This document shows positions 34,118-42,808 of a DNA stretch of 64,000 nt, in pieces. Origin of the DNA: Bog-159 sp049511415 (GTDB taxonomy: Bacteria; Acidobacteriota; Terriglobia; Bryobacterales; Bryobacteraceae); contig JBEKYC010000003.1 of the NCBI GenBank assembly GCA_049511415.1, positions 62,001 through 126,000 on the forward strand. The letters run 5' to 3'. How positions within the stretch are numbered: position 1 is the stretch's first letter; the number at the start of each line of letters is the position of its first letter. A program made the translations under genes and the position numbers. The notes under the pieces were generated by a model. That model made no database searches. It worked only from the letters and a program-made list of their open reading frames with translations, and was not told where the DNA came from.

Positions 34118-34417
34118 TCAGGAGCGGGAGATTTTGCGCGCGCGGAGGAACGAGGAGATGCCGTATCCGCCCAGCAGGCAGACGCCGAACGCCAACAGGG
34201 CCAGCCGGAGGATCGCTCCGGCGCTCCCGTCAAATTGGCGAACAGCTCGGAAGCCCGAGAAAACAAAAGCGATTGCCATCAGCACGAAAAGGAAACCCAG
34301 AAGTTCGTGCCACAGCGTGCGGGCCGGCTTCATTACGGCGGGTACGACCGTCTCTACGAACCGGCGGCTGTGTTTGTAAACTCGGGCTCCATCCCGATAA
34401 ATGTTACGCTTAGGCAC
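34118..34417 (-). CDS. Small two-helix membrane protein, unknown function
   Basis: A 99-aa protein with two hydrophobic segments (LLGFLFVLMAIAFVFSGF near residues 39-56 and ILRLALLAFGVCLLGGYGI near 69-87) and a basic C-terminal tail RARKISRS. The N-terminus is polar and basic. The GTG at 34417 has no clear SD; an internal ATG at 34333 would still include both helices. No family is recognised. Confidence 0.65.
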   Translation of the reverse strand: MPKRNIYRDGARVYKHSRRFVETVVPAVMKPARTLWHELLGFLFVLMAIAFVFSGFRAVRQFDGSAGAILRLALLAFGVCLLGGYGISSFLRARKISRS

Positions 34418-34609
34418 AACGATCTATATTATCAGAGGTTAGCGGTATGTAATCAGGCTGACCCGGTCCGCCGATAAAAAAGTGGCGGGAGAACTTGTGA
34501 AGCTGAACCGGCTCCACTACAATCTAAACGGGTGCAGGCGCGCCGGATTGCAAATTGCAACGAGACGGATGGGAGTTGCATCCCACACTATAGATAGCAG
34601 GAGGTCGTT

Positions 34610-34918
34610 GTGGACGAGCCATTGAAGAACCTGATGCAGGAACTGGGGAACGCGATCAACGACTCTCTCTCGGAGTCTGACCGTATTGCAGAAGCCATTG
34701 GCGAGATCAAGCGGGCCGGATACGACGTCTTTCTGGTGCTCGAAGCTACCATTGGATTTAACAAGCGGGAGGAGGGCGACGAGACATCCGACGAGGATTC
34801 CGGCGCCGAGCCCGAGCGCAAAAGTGGCTTTGAAAGCGCTGGAAAAGTGAAATTCACCAGCCAGGACCACCGCTTCCTGAAAGCACTCAAAATCGCGGTA
34901 GATGACGACTCGCGGTAG
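34610..34918 (+). CDS. Small acidic protein of unknown function
   Basis: A 102-aa protein. The N-terminal half is predicted helical (MDEPLKNLMQELGNAIND, SDRIAEAIGEIKRAGYDVF), followed by a Glu/Asp-rich low-complexity linker (about residues 53-68) and a short C-terminal segment FTSQDHRFLKALKIAV. The GTG start is preceded by AGGAGG at ideal spacing, and TATAGAT lies 15 bp further upstream. I do not recognise the family. The strong SD and codon use support a real gene. Confidence 0.7.
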   Translation: MDEPLKNLMQELGNAINDSLSESDRIAEAIGEIKRAGYDVFLVLEATIGFNKREEGDETSDEDSGAEPERKSGFESAGKVKFTSQDHRFLKALKIAVDDDSR

Positions 34919-34928
34919 GAGCAGTCGG

Positions 34929-35957
34929 TCATCCGCCCATTCCAGTTAGAATCCGCCAGGTTTTCTCCGTTGCATTCTGCCAGGTAAATTGTGCGGCTCT
35001 AGCCAATCCCCGCCGGCTTAACTCTGCCCGCCGTTCCGTGTCGCGTGTCAATTCCACCAGCGCCGCCGCAAGGTCCACAGTGTCTTCGGGATTCACCAGC
35101 CACGCAGCATCGCCCGCCACTTCGGGAATCGCTGCCCGGTTCGAGGCAATTACCGGGGTCCCGGCGGCCATGGCTTCCAAAACCGGCATCCCGAAGCCCT
35201 CATCGAGCGATGGAAAGGCAAAGATCGAAGCGCGCGCATACCATTCAGCTAAGCGGCCTTCGGGAACGTAGCCGAGTATTTGAATGCGATGACGGCTGCG
35301 CGAACCATCGATTCGGGCCATGATTTCCGCGGCGCCGTAGCCCTGCGACCCCGCCAGCACGAGTTGCCATTCATCGTCCACCTGGTCAAAGGCCTCCACC
35401 AGGCGGACGATATTCTTCCGCCGTTGGATCGCGCCCACATGCAAGATGACCTTCTCCCGCACTGTAGCGGACCGACTGAGCGGCCGTACGCCGTGGTGCA
35501 CCACATGCACGCGATCCTTTTCCACGCCCAACAGGTCAATCACCTGCCGCGCCGTGAACGCGGATACCGCGATGATGCGATCGCTGCGGGCCGCGGCGTC
35601 GCCGGCCTGTTCCGCGAAGCGCCCGCGGAAGTCCGGTGTGGAGTAGTCGCCCGTGAGCACGAACAGGTCGTGAAACGTGGTCACCGCCTGGCGCAAGCGG
35701 GTCCGCGGCAGTCGCTGGTTCAGCCCGTGAAAGACATCCGCGGAGCGGGGCGCACGCGATTCGCTGAGCAGATAGCGGCCGGCATTTTGCGGCAACCGCT
35801 CGCGGAACGAGCGCAGAAATCGCTGGGAGCGGTAGCAGAATTCGAAGCGATCCGCGGGATGGGCGCCGGCGAGGCCGTACAGCATTTCGCGCGAATAGAC
35901 CCCCACTCCGGACAGGTCGCTGCCCACGCTATAGGTTGCATCGAGCGCAAGGTTCAA
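34929..35957 (-). CDS. GT4-family glycosyltransferase
   Basis: A 342-aa GT-B fold glycosyltransferase: N-terminal domain with SVGSDLSGVGVYSREML, donor-binding domain starting VILHVGAIQRRKNI, and the E-x7-E signature in EGFGMPVLEAMAAGTPVIAS. The acceptor is unknown; the mannosyl/glucosyl-type family commonly builds polysaccharides. The start TTG (35957) overlaps the stop of the sigma-54 activator by 4 bp (TTGA), which supports this rare start codon. It is the last gene of the run from 39.3 kb. Confidence 0.88.
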   Translation of the reverse strand: MNLALDATYSVGSDLSGVGVYSREMLYGLAGAHPADRFEFCYRSQRFLRSFRERLPQNAGRYLLSESRAPRSADVFHGLNQRLPRTRLRQAVTTFHDLFVLTGDYSTPDFRGRFAEQAGDAAARSDRIIAVSAFTARQVIDLLGVEKDRVHVVHHGVRPLSRSATVREKVILHVGAIQRRKNIVRLVEAFDQVDDEWQLVLAGSQGYGAAEIMARIDGSRSRHRIQILGYVPEGRLAEWYARASIFAFPSLDEGFGMPVLEAMAAGTPVIASNRAAIPEVAGDAAWLVNPEDTVDLAAALVELTRDTERRAELSRRGLARAAQFTWQNATEKTWRILTGMGG

Positions 35958-36949
35958 TTCTCGATTTTATATTCCTTGAGCTTGCGATAGAGAGTGGTGC
36001 GGCCGATGCCCAGCATTTGGGCGGCTTTGGCCCGGTCGCCATGGGTAGCTTCCAGCGCTCGCAGTATGGTGTCTTTCTCCACCGCCGGCAGAAAGAGAGC
36101 GGTCTCCCGCGGCCGCGCGTGCAGCAGCGGCAAGGGGGCCGCCTCCGAGCCGGCGGCGACCGCCGAGGCGAATCCGGATTCGGCCGCGCGCTGGTTCTGC
36201 AGCGACGAAGGCAGGTCCGCGGTATGCAGCCAGGGTCCGGTATTCAGCGCCACCATGCGCTCGATGGAGTTTTGCAGCTCGCGCACATTCCCGGGCCAGT
36301 CGTAGTGCACCATGGCATCGAACGCTTCGGGCGTCAGGCGGTGGCTGGCGCCGAAGCGCAGGAGGAAATGGTCGATTAGTGCCGGGATATCGTCCTTCCG
36401 GTCGCGCAGCGGCGGCATGCGCACGGTGACGATGTTCAGACGGTAATAGAGATCCTGACGAAAAGCGCCCCGCTCGACGTCGCGGGCCAGATTATGATGC
36501 GTGGCCGCGATCACCCGGATATCCACCTTGTGCTGCCGCACCGAACCGACGGGCCGGAACTCGCGCTCCTGCAGCAGGCGCAGGAGCTTCACCTGCATTT
36601 CGAGAGGGAGATCGCCGATCTCATCGAAGAAGGCCGTGCCGCCATCGGCCACTTCGATCAATCCCTTTTTGGCTTCGGAGGCGCCCGTAAAAGCCCCCCG
36701 GGTATGGCCAAATAGCTCGCTTTCCATGAGCGGCCCGACCAGTGCGCCACAATCGATGGGGACAAACTCGCCGCTGGGATTGGCGGCGTGGATGGCCCGG
36801 GCCACGACCTCTTTGCCGGTGCCGCTTTCACCCAACACCAGGACGGGCGCGCGAGATCGTCCCAGTTTTTCGATCAGCCGGCGGATCTCGCAGATTCGCA
36901 GCGACTGTCCTACCAAGCCGGGCGGACCCTGCGTGTTTGTGCTCGCCAT
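35954..36949 (-). CDS. Receiver-less sigma-54-dependent activator
   Basis: A 331-aa bacterial enhancer-binding protein: Walker A GESGTGKE near residue 40, the sigma-54 contact loop GAFTGA, Walker B GGTAFFDEIGDLP, R-finger region FRQDLYYRLNIV, and a Fis-type HTH at the end (RAKAAQMLGIGRTTLYRKL). The AAA domain begins within the first 15 residues, so there is no receiver, PAS or GAF input domain. Activity must be controlled by another protein or by expression. It lies 13 bp after rlpA and overlaps a glycosyltransferase gene, a likely cell-envelope theme. Confidence 0.92.
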   Translation of the reverse strand: MASTNTQGPPGLVGQSLRICEIRRLIEKLGRSRAPVLVLGESGTGKEVVARAIHAANPSGEFVPIDCGALVGPLMESELFGHTRGAFTGASEAKKGLIEVADGGTAFFDEIGDLPLEMQVKLLRLLQEREFRPVGSVRQHKVDIRVIAATHHNLARDVERGAFRQDLYYRLNIVTVRMPPLRDRKDDIPALIDHFLLRFGASHRLTPEAFDAMVHYDWPGNVRELQNSIERMVALNTGPWLHTADLPSSLQNQRAAESGFASAVAAGSEAAPLPLLHARPRETALFLPAVEKDTILRALEATHGDRAKAAQMLGIGRTTLYRKLKEYKIEN

Positions 36950-36962
36950 CGGACGGTTCGAA

Positions 36963-37697
36963 TCAGATAGAGTCTATTCGAACAACAAGTGCCGTGGAGA
37001 TGGAACTATTCTCCGCGCAGATGCGGGCGGACAGGGCGACCGCGCCATCCTGGGTCCTTTCCCGGCCCACGACTACATGCCAGAAACCGGGGGTATCGGC
37101 CCGCTGTACTACCCGCGCGCTGCCGTATTTGACCCGCATGATCTCCCGCAAGTGCTCGGCGTTATCGCGGTTGCGGAAGGAACCCACCTGCACGCCGAAC
37201 AAAGCCGGGGCAACCACCGGGGGCTGGCTCAGGATTTCCAGGCGCACGTTGGCGATTCCGGGACCTATCATCTCGACGGCGCGGGCGGCGGCGTGCGAGA
37301 GATCGATAATGCGTCCATCCACGAACGGGCCGCGATCGTTGATGCGCACGTCCACGGTCTTCAGGTTATCCAGATCGTGAACCCGCACGATGGTGCCGAA
37401 AGGCAGGGTGCGATGCGCGGCGGTCATCTGCTCCATATCGTAGATTTCGCCGGAGGTGGTGGCGCGTCCGTGGAAAGGATGGCCGTACCAACTGGCGATG
37501 CCCGTCTCGCCGGATTCGGGTACGGTGGGCGCAGAAACGTTGGGGGCAACCGGCGGGGCGGAGATGTTCGGGGGCGGGACGGTGGCCGTCTCCGGAGCCG
37601 GAAGAGGGGGCGGTGGCGCCACCGCGACCTTCTTATTATGGTGGCAACCGGACAGCAGGAAGGCGGCCGCGAGCGCGACCAGCAGCACCTTGCGCAT
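36963..37697 (-). CDS. rlpA: RlpA-like lipoprotein with SPOR domain
   Basis: A 244-aa lipoprotein: lipobox LLSGC (Cys about residue 18), Pro-rich linker, double-psi beta-barrel GIASWYGHPFHGRATTSGEIYD with the conserved NDRGPF, and a C-terminal SPOR domain (FGVQVGSFRNRDNAEHL). RlpA proteins are septal lytic transglycosylases acting on denuded peptidoglycan. It lies 27 bp after the ceramidase-like gene. The Asp in NDRGP and His in TAAHRTLPFG, used in catalysis, are present. Confidence 0.92.
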   Translation of the reverse strand: MRKVLLVALAAAFLLSGCHHNKKVAVAPPPPLPAPETATVPPPNISAPPVAPNVSAPTVPESGETGIASWYGHPFHGRATTSGEIYDMEQMTAAHRTLPFGTIVRVHDLDNLKTVDVRINDRGPFVDGRIIDLSHAAARAVEMIGPGIANVRLEILSQPPVVAPALFGVQVGSFRNRDNAEHLREIMRVKYGSARVVQRADTPGFWHVVVGRERTQDGAVALSARICAENSSISTALVVRIDSI

Positions 37698-37724
37698 CTG
37701 CTACGATCCTAACGCGCCCGCGGT

Positions 37725-39080
37725 TTACTTGTACACGTCTTTCTTCAGATCGTCCGGCAGATCGCTCAACTTTCCGAGCATTTCATAGACGCGCGCCACA
37801 GCGTTATCGACCATGCGTTCGCCGCTGCCCGGTTCCACCCAGGTGCTGGCACTGGCCGCGCCATAGCCGCCGCGCGATGCCGCCAGTATGGTGGGGAAGT
37901 AGCCGTTATACCCGTTCGTATAGCCGAGCAGAAATGCGTGCGGCACGGGGCAGCGGTCGCGCCAGTTCATCTGGAAATCCACGAACGGCTCGCCCGGCAT
38001 GGACATCAGCGCGATTTGCCTGTCGATCAGGACGGTGGTAACCGGCAGTTGTATTTCGGGAGTGATGCGCGCGCCGTAGATTTCCAAGCCGCCGGGACCG
38101 AGGAACTTCTCGAGGGCGTCGCGAAATTTGTGGAGATCCCAGCGCAAGCGTACGGTGAGCGTGGATTCGCGGAACTCAATGCCGGGAGCATCCGGGTCGC
38201 GGGTCTGAATCTCTTTCGCAACGCGCGCGGCCTCCTGGCCCAGCCGCTCACCGGTCCAATCGCGCCAGCGGATGGCATCCTGTTCGAGCGGCGTGACCGC
38301 GTAATAAGGATTGATATCGCCGGGCGCACCTTGCAGGAAGAAACTCTCGACGTTTCCGCCGACTTGCTGTTCCACGATCCGGTTCATAACGCCCGGGAAA
38401 TCCGCCGAGTAGCGCAGATTGTCCGCGCCGAACACCACCGGATGGCAGGCATAATTGGTCAGCACGGCGAGCGGGCGGCCGTCGGCGCGGTCGATGCGCA
38501 GCACGGTTACCGTGGGGTCCACCGGCGCGGTGGGAATGCGGGTGAGATTGCGTTCGAACCAGCTCACCGAGCCATCGTCATTCACGCGCAGACGGTTATG
38601 CCCGATGTATACGGCTCCCGTGCCCACGCCGAGGCGGGCCGGCTCGAGAGATTTAGCGGCCCTGGCGATGGCCTGTGCGATCTTGTCCAGTGCGGCCTGC
38701 TCCCAGGCCGGGGGCGCGTCGCGGTATTCGTCCTTGACGACCGGTGCACTGTGCGTGTGCGATGCGGCTACCAGGAGGCAGGTGATGCCGCTCGATAGCT
38801 GCACGGCGGTCCGCAGGCGCGCTAGGGACGCGGGTCCGAAGCTGCGGCCCAGGTCGAGCGGGACCAGTGCCAGTCGTTCCGGCGCGGCTTCCAGAACCAG
38901 CACGCGCGCATACAGCGGATCGAGCGTGCCGGTGGCCGTCTCGCGGCGATTCTCGTAACCCCACATTTGCTCGCCGGGCGGCGGCGTAATATCGACTTTG
39001 GCGACGGCGGCGCGAAGGGCCGCGCCAAAGACCGGGCAGGGCCCGACGGCCAAGACGAGTATCGCGATCGCGGTCCGCAT
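37725..39080 (-). CDS. Exported neutral/alkaline ceramidase-like hydrolase
   Basis: A 451-aa protein with signal peptide (AIAILVLAVGPCPVFG) and the neutral ceramidase N-terminal domain: VDITPPPGEQMWGY, ASHTHSAPVVKDEY (the zinc-binding H-T-H), NYACHPVVFGADN, and GAPGDINPYY. Only the catalytic domain is present; the C-terminal immunoglobulin-like domain of Pseudomonas ceramidase is missing, as in many Acidobacteriota homologues. The substrate may be a sphingolipid or another amide. Its ATG overlaps the stop of the upstream LexA-like gene by one base. Confidence 0.85.
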   Translation of the reverse strand: MRTAIAILVLAVGPCPVFGAALRAAVAKVDITPPPGEQMWGYENRRETATGTLDPLYARVLVLEAAPERLALVPLDLGRSFGPASLARLRTAVQLSSGITCLLVAASHTHSAPVVKDEYRDAPPAWEQAALDKIAQAIARAAKSLEPARLGVGTGAVYIGHNRLRVNDDGSVSWFERNLTRIPTAPVDPTVTVLRIDRADGRPLAVLTNYACHPVVFGADNLRYSADFPGVMNRIVEQQVGGNVESFFLQGAPGDINPYYAVTPLEQDAIRWRDWTGERLGQEAARVAKEIQTRDPDAPGIEFRESTLTVRLRWDLHKFRDALEKFLGPGGLEIYGARITPEIQLPVTTVLIDRQIALMSMPGEPFVDFQMNWRDRCPVPHAFLLGYTNGYNGYFPTILAASRGGYGAASASTWVEPGSGERMVDNAVARVYEMLGKLSDLPDDLKKDVYK

Positions 39081-39316
39081 CAATCCAACTTCGGCAGTTC
39101 TTCGAGGGCACCAGCACTCCAATTGACCGAGGCGTCCACGGAATGCGGCAGATCAGCCCGCGCGCTTCCAGTGTCAAGATCATGTTGTGGACGCTGGGCG
39201 GCGTCACTCCAAAGAATCGCTGCAGATCGTACGGCCGGCGGGCGTCTGTGAATCTTGGTGTAGTGAAATATGTAGGCGAGATATTGCCCCTGTTTATAAG
39301 TGTACTTGGCGGCCAC
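39080..39316 (-). pseudogene. LexA-like winged-helix DNA-binding protein with two compensating frameshifts
   Basis: From GTG 39316 (SD AGGAG) the frame reads AAKYTYKQGQYLAYIFHYT...RRPPA, then loses sense at about 39231. The adjacent frame from there reads DLQRFFGVTPPSVHNMILTL and EARGLI, a clear LexA-type winged-helix core. Near 39106 the original frame resumes with EELPKLD and a stop. One inserted and one lost base explain this; together they restore length. As written, the central HTH is scrambled. Either the gene is dead or two base-call errors are present. The stop overlaps the ceramidase-like gene (TGATG). Confidence 0.75.
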
Positions 39317-39330
39317 GAGTGCTCCTGAGG

Positions 39331-39342
39331 TATAAGCTTATA
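39331..39342. promoter_or_regulatory. Palindromic operator candidate TATAAGCTTATA
   Basis: A perfect 12-bp palindrome lies in the 28-bp gap between the divergent LexA-like gene and the Smr gene. Each arm resembles a -10 hexamer. The position, between a DNA-binding protein gene and its divergent neighbour, fits an autoregulatory operator. Confidence 0.4.
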
Positions 39343-39344
39343 GC

Positions 39345-39644
39345 ATGGCGGGCGATTTGGAAGATGCCGACGAGCCGGTCGCAATTCCAATTACGGATAT
39401 CTTTGACTTGCACAGCGTGCCGCCGCGCGATGTGCAGGGCGTTGTGGAAGCCTATCTGGAGGAGGCGCACAGGATGGGATTGCGGGCCATTCGCATCATC
39501 CATGGCCGCGGGATCGGCGTGCAGCGGGAGACGGTGCGCGCGATTCTCTCGCGAAGCAGCCTTGTGATTTCTTACGGCGATGCGCCGCTGGAGGCGGGCG
39601 GGTGGGGCGCTACCGTGGCTACTCTCGCCGCGCCGGCGCGTTAG
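39345..39644 (+). CDS. Small Smr-domain protein
   Basis: A 99-aa protein consisting of an Smr domain: FDLHSVPPRDVQGVVEAYLEEA and the signature IRIIHGRGIGVQRETV. Stand-alone Smr proteins are structure-specific or RNA endonucleases related to the MutS2 C-terminus. ATG 39345 lies within the short divergent gap; its stop overlaps the 3' end of the convergent M49-like gene by 4 bp. Confidence 0.88.
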   Translation: MAGDLEDADEPVAIPITDIFDLHSVPPRDVQGVVEAYLEEAHRMGLRAIRIIHGRGIGVQRETVRAILSRSSLVISYGDAPLEAGGWGATVATLAAPAR

Positions 39645-41245
39645 CGGATGCGATCGGCGAAGGAGAAGATCGGATCGATATCCACCGGCACATCGCCGGC
39701 GGTGGCGAGCGCCTGGGCCATGTGCGGCGGCATTTGATCGTAGCGCGCGAACCAGCGCTCGGCGCGGGCCCGATCGCCGGTAGCCTCGATCTCCAGCAGC
39801 TCCTTTTGGAGGGATTCCATGGCCGCCGGCATGCGCCCGAAATCGATGGCGTAACGGCCATCCGTCTGCGCGAGCGCCTTCTGCTCCAGTAGATAATTGC
39901 ACTCCATCATTTCGGCGCGCGCATGCGCTTCGCCGGTTCCGAAGCGCAGGGTGCGAAAGAGATCGGCAACATAGGACACGTAGTATTCTTCCAAACGAGC
40001 CTTGGGTAGCGCGCCGCGCTCGACCAGCCAGACCACGCCGAACATGCCCACCACATCCGCCTTGGCTTCCTCCAGTGCCGAGTAGGCCGCGCCGATAGCT
40101 TCGCGAATATCCACCTGTTTGCCGCCCTGCCGCGCGAACGACGGACCCAGCCCGTGCGCGATTTCGTGGAGCAGCGTGCCCACCAGATAGCCTTCTCCGG
40201 ACGCCTTGCTCGCCTGTTCCGCCGGCATCAGGCGGCGCGCCAGGGGCAGGAGGATATATTCCACGCGCGCGTCCATGAAATTCTTGAAGAAGATTTTCTT
40301 GCTGCCCTTCTCCTGGTGGATACGCGGATCGTTGGGCAGATTGTCGGCCACGGCCTGGTAGCCATGCCGCAGGTCGCCGGCGCGGTAGGGCGCGTCGACC
40401 ACCTCCATGGGCGTGGCGTGGCCTTTCTTCGAAGGCCGGTCCTCGGGCGCTAATGGCAGCGCGTCCTGTATCTCCGGCACGTACTTCTGAAACACCGCCA
40501 GTTTGCGGCTTTCTGCCTCGTTACGGATGAGCACCGCGGCGCCGAATGAGGTTTTCACGCCCAGCAGATCGTCGAGGTAAGTCTCATAGGGCGCAAAGAT
40601 CACATCGAACTTGGAGTTAGCCAGTTCCAGCCATGCGATGTCGCTGGCGTAGTAGTCATCGGTGAGCAACGCATCCGCGCGCAGGCGCAGGAAACGCGCG
40701 AAGGCCGGATCATCGCTCAACGCCGCGGCTTCCCGCAGCGCCTGGCTCATCGGCCCGACGAATTCCTTGTAAGCCTCGTGATAAGGCACTCCGGTAAGAC
40801 GGCCATCACGGCGCTCCACAACCGTGAACGGATTGTAGATGGCATCTTTGTCCTCGGGATGCTGCCGGACGTACTGTTCGATTTCCTCCCGCGTGAGGTC
40901 CTTGGGGTAAAGCGCGTGTCCGGGCGGCATCGGTTCGCTGCCTACCAAGGGCTGGTTATCATTCAAGAGATCCCAGCGGCAGCCATTAATCAGGAGCAGC
41001 CTCTTCAAGGCGGGATCGCTGGTGGTTTTGTAAAGTTGCAGACCCTCCGGATCGCTCTGCCGCCAGAAAACATCTTCCAGATAGCGAGATGCCTCCACTA
41101 GTTTCTCGACCATCTGGCGTTCGCGCGCGCTCAGGCCGGCGGAAGCATACGGCATCTTCAGGGGCTGCCATTTGTCGAGTGCGGGGTTGGAAGCACTGTT
41201 GGCGGTTGCGGCGACACACATAAGTAGTAAGAGAACTCTAAGCAT
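39641..41245 (-). CDS. Exported M49-like (dipeptidyl-peptidase III-type) metallopeptidase
   Basis: A 534-aa protein with a signal peptide (VLLLLMCVAATANS). The zinc site is HEIAH (His360, Glu361, His364), with third-ligand motif EEAKAD (392-397). Surrounding sequence (LLHEIAHGLGP, PNDPRIHQEKGSKKIFFKN) matches bacterial M49-like proteins rather than thermolysin types. Classical DPP III has a six-residue HExxGH motif, so this is the shorter HExxH variant. Likely cleaves peptides outside the cytoplasm. Its ATG overlaps the 3' end of leuA by 8 bp. Confidence 0.85.
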   Translation of the reverse strand: MLRVLLLLMCVAATANSASNPALDKWQPLKMPYASAGLSARERQMVEKLVEASRYLEDVFWRQSDPEGLQLYKTTSDPALKRLLLINGCRWDLLNDNQPLVGSEPMPPGHALYPKDLTREEIEQYVRQHPEDKDAIYNPFTVVERRDGRLTGVPYHEAYKEFVGPMSQALREAAALSDDPAFARFLRLRADALLTDDYYASDIAWLELANSKFDVIFAPYETYLDDLLGVKTSFGAAVLIRNEAESRKLAVFQKYVPEIQDALPLAPEDRPSKKGHATPMEVVDAPYRAGDLRHGYQAVADNLPNDPRIHQEKGSKKIFFKNFMDARVEYILLPLARRLMPAEQASKASGEGYLVGTLLHEIAHGLGPSFARQGGKQVDIREAIGAAYSALEEAKADVVGMFGVVWLVERGALPKARLEEYYVSYVADLFRTLRFGTGEAHARAEMMECNYLLEQKALAQTDGRYAIDFGRMPAAMESLQKELLEIEATGDRARAERWFARYDQMPPHMAQALATAGDVPVDIDPIFSFADRIR

Positions 41246-42794
41246 TCACGATGCGCTTGGACTGCAGGTTGGCTAACTTATTCAATCCGTCGATGTAAGC
41301 CTTCGCGCTGGCCTCGATGACATCGGTGGAGGCACCCCGGCCCACGACTCTCCAGCCGCCTTGTTCCAACTGCGCTGTAACCTCACCCAAAGCTTCAGTG
41401 CCGCTGGTTACGGCACGTATCTCATATCGCACCAGCCTGGCCGTACTCCTGGTAACACCGGAGATGGCCTTGCAGACCGCGTCCACAGGACCATCGCCGA
41501 TGGCGGCGCCCTCGTGCGCTTCGCCGGCGATACGCAGCCGGACGGTAGCCGTGGGGATCGCGGATGTGCCGCTATAGATATGCAGATATTCGAGCCGATA
41601 AGTCTCGGCGTCCGGGCGGATCTCATCGTGTAAGATGGCTACCAAGTCCTCGTCGAATACCTCCTGTTTCTTATCCGCCACCTTCAGGAACCTCTGGTAG
41701 GCTTGGTTCAACTCCTCCTGGGAGAGAGCGTAGCCCAGTTTCTCCAGGCGGTCGCGCAGTCCATGCCGGCCGGTACGCGCCGTCAGCACTACGCGGCTTT
41801 CCGCAAGTCCCACGTCTTCCGGCCGCATGATCTCGTAGGTCTCTCGCTCTTTCAGGAAACCATCCACGTGAATACCGGAGCTATGCGAAAAGGCGTTGCC
41901 GCCCACCACCGCCTTGTTCGGCGGTACCTGCGTGCCCAGCAGGTCCGCCACCAGCCGGCTGGTGCGATGCAACTCGCGCGTGTCGATGCCGGTATCCAAG
42001 CCAAAGTAGTCGCGACGCGTGCGCAGGGCCATGACCACCTCTTCCAGAGCGGCGTTACCTGCCCTTTCGCCGATCCCATTGATGGTGCCTTCCACCTGGC
42101 GCGCGCCGTTGGACACGCCACAAAGCGTATTAGCCACTGCCAGTCCCAGGTCGTTATGACAGTGCACGCTGATGGTAGCTTGCGCGATATTTGGAACCTT
42201 GTTACGTACCATCGCGATCAGAGCGCCGTATTGCTCCGGGACCGTATATCCAGTGGTATCGGGTATGTTTACGACTGTAGCGCCGGACGCAATCGCCGCT
42301 TCGAGCATTTCGATCAGGTAAGCGGGATCGGCGCGGCCGGCGTCCTCCGCGTAGAACTCGACATCACCGACATAGCTGCGCGCTAACTTAACGGCATCCA
42401 CCGCCATCGCCAGCATGGTGGCCTTCTTTTCCGCCAACGTCTGGCCATACCTCACGTCGCGAAATTTACCCATGACGTGGATGTCGGAGACGCCGATGCC
42501 GGTGTGAATCCGGGGCCGTTTGGCGCGCGCCAGCGCTTTGCCGCAGGCTTCAATATCGGAGGGCACCGCGCGCGACAAAGCGCAGATCGCCGGCCCTTCG
42601 ATTTCTTGCGCGAGCAACTGCACGGCCTCGAAGTCTTCCGGCGAAGAGGCCGGATATCCAGCTTCGATTACGTCCACATGCAAGCGCGCCAACTGCCGGG
42701 CGATCATGAGCTTCTCCCGGCTGCCAAGCCGCGTACCAGCGGCTTGTTCGCCATCGCGCAGTGTAGTGTCGAATACGGCGACCTTACCCGACAT
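41238..42794 (-). CDS. leuA: 2-isopropylmalate synthase-type enzyme
   Basis: A 518-aa acyl-CoA/2-oxoacid condensing enzyme: DTTLRDGEQAAG at the N-terminus, metal-binding HCHND with NGIGERAGNAALEEVVMAL, and a C-terminal LeuA regulatory dimerisation domain (residues ~370-510). Domain order fits LeuA; citramalate synthase (CimA) shares it and is the alternative, as I cannot separate them by eye. ATG 42794 begins MSGKVAVFDTTLRDGEQ. Followed by, and overlapping, the exported peptidase gene. Confidence 0.9.
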   Translation of the reverse strand: MSGKVAVFDTTLRDGEQAAGTRLGSREKLMIARQLARLHVDVIEAGYPASSPEDFEAVQLLAQEIEGPAICALSRAVPSDIEACGKALARAKRPRIHTGIGVSDIHVMGKFRDVRYGQTLAEKKATMLAMAVDAVKLARSYVGDVEFYAEDAGRADPAYLIEMLEAAIASGATVVNIPDTTGYTVPEQYGALIAMVRNKVPNIAQATISVHCHNDLGLAVANTLCGVSNGARQVEGTINGIGERAGNAALEEVVMALRTRRDYFGLDTGIDTRELHRTSRLVADLLGTQVPPNKAVVGGNAFSHSSGIHVDGFLKERETYEIMRPEDVGLAESRVVLTARTGRHGLRDRLEKLGYALSQEELNQAYQRFLKVADKKQEVFDEDLVAILHDEIRPDAETYRLEYLHIYSGTSAIPTATVRLRIAGEAHEGAAIGDGPVDAVCKAISGVTRSTARLVRYEIRAVTSGTEALGEVTAQLEQGGWRVVGRGASTDVIEASAKAYIDGLNKLANLQSKRIVNA

Positions 42795-42808
42795 AGCTAT
42801 GTTCTTCA

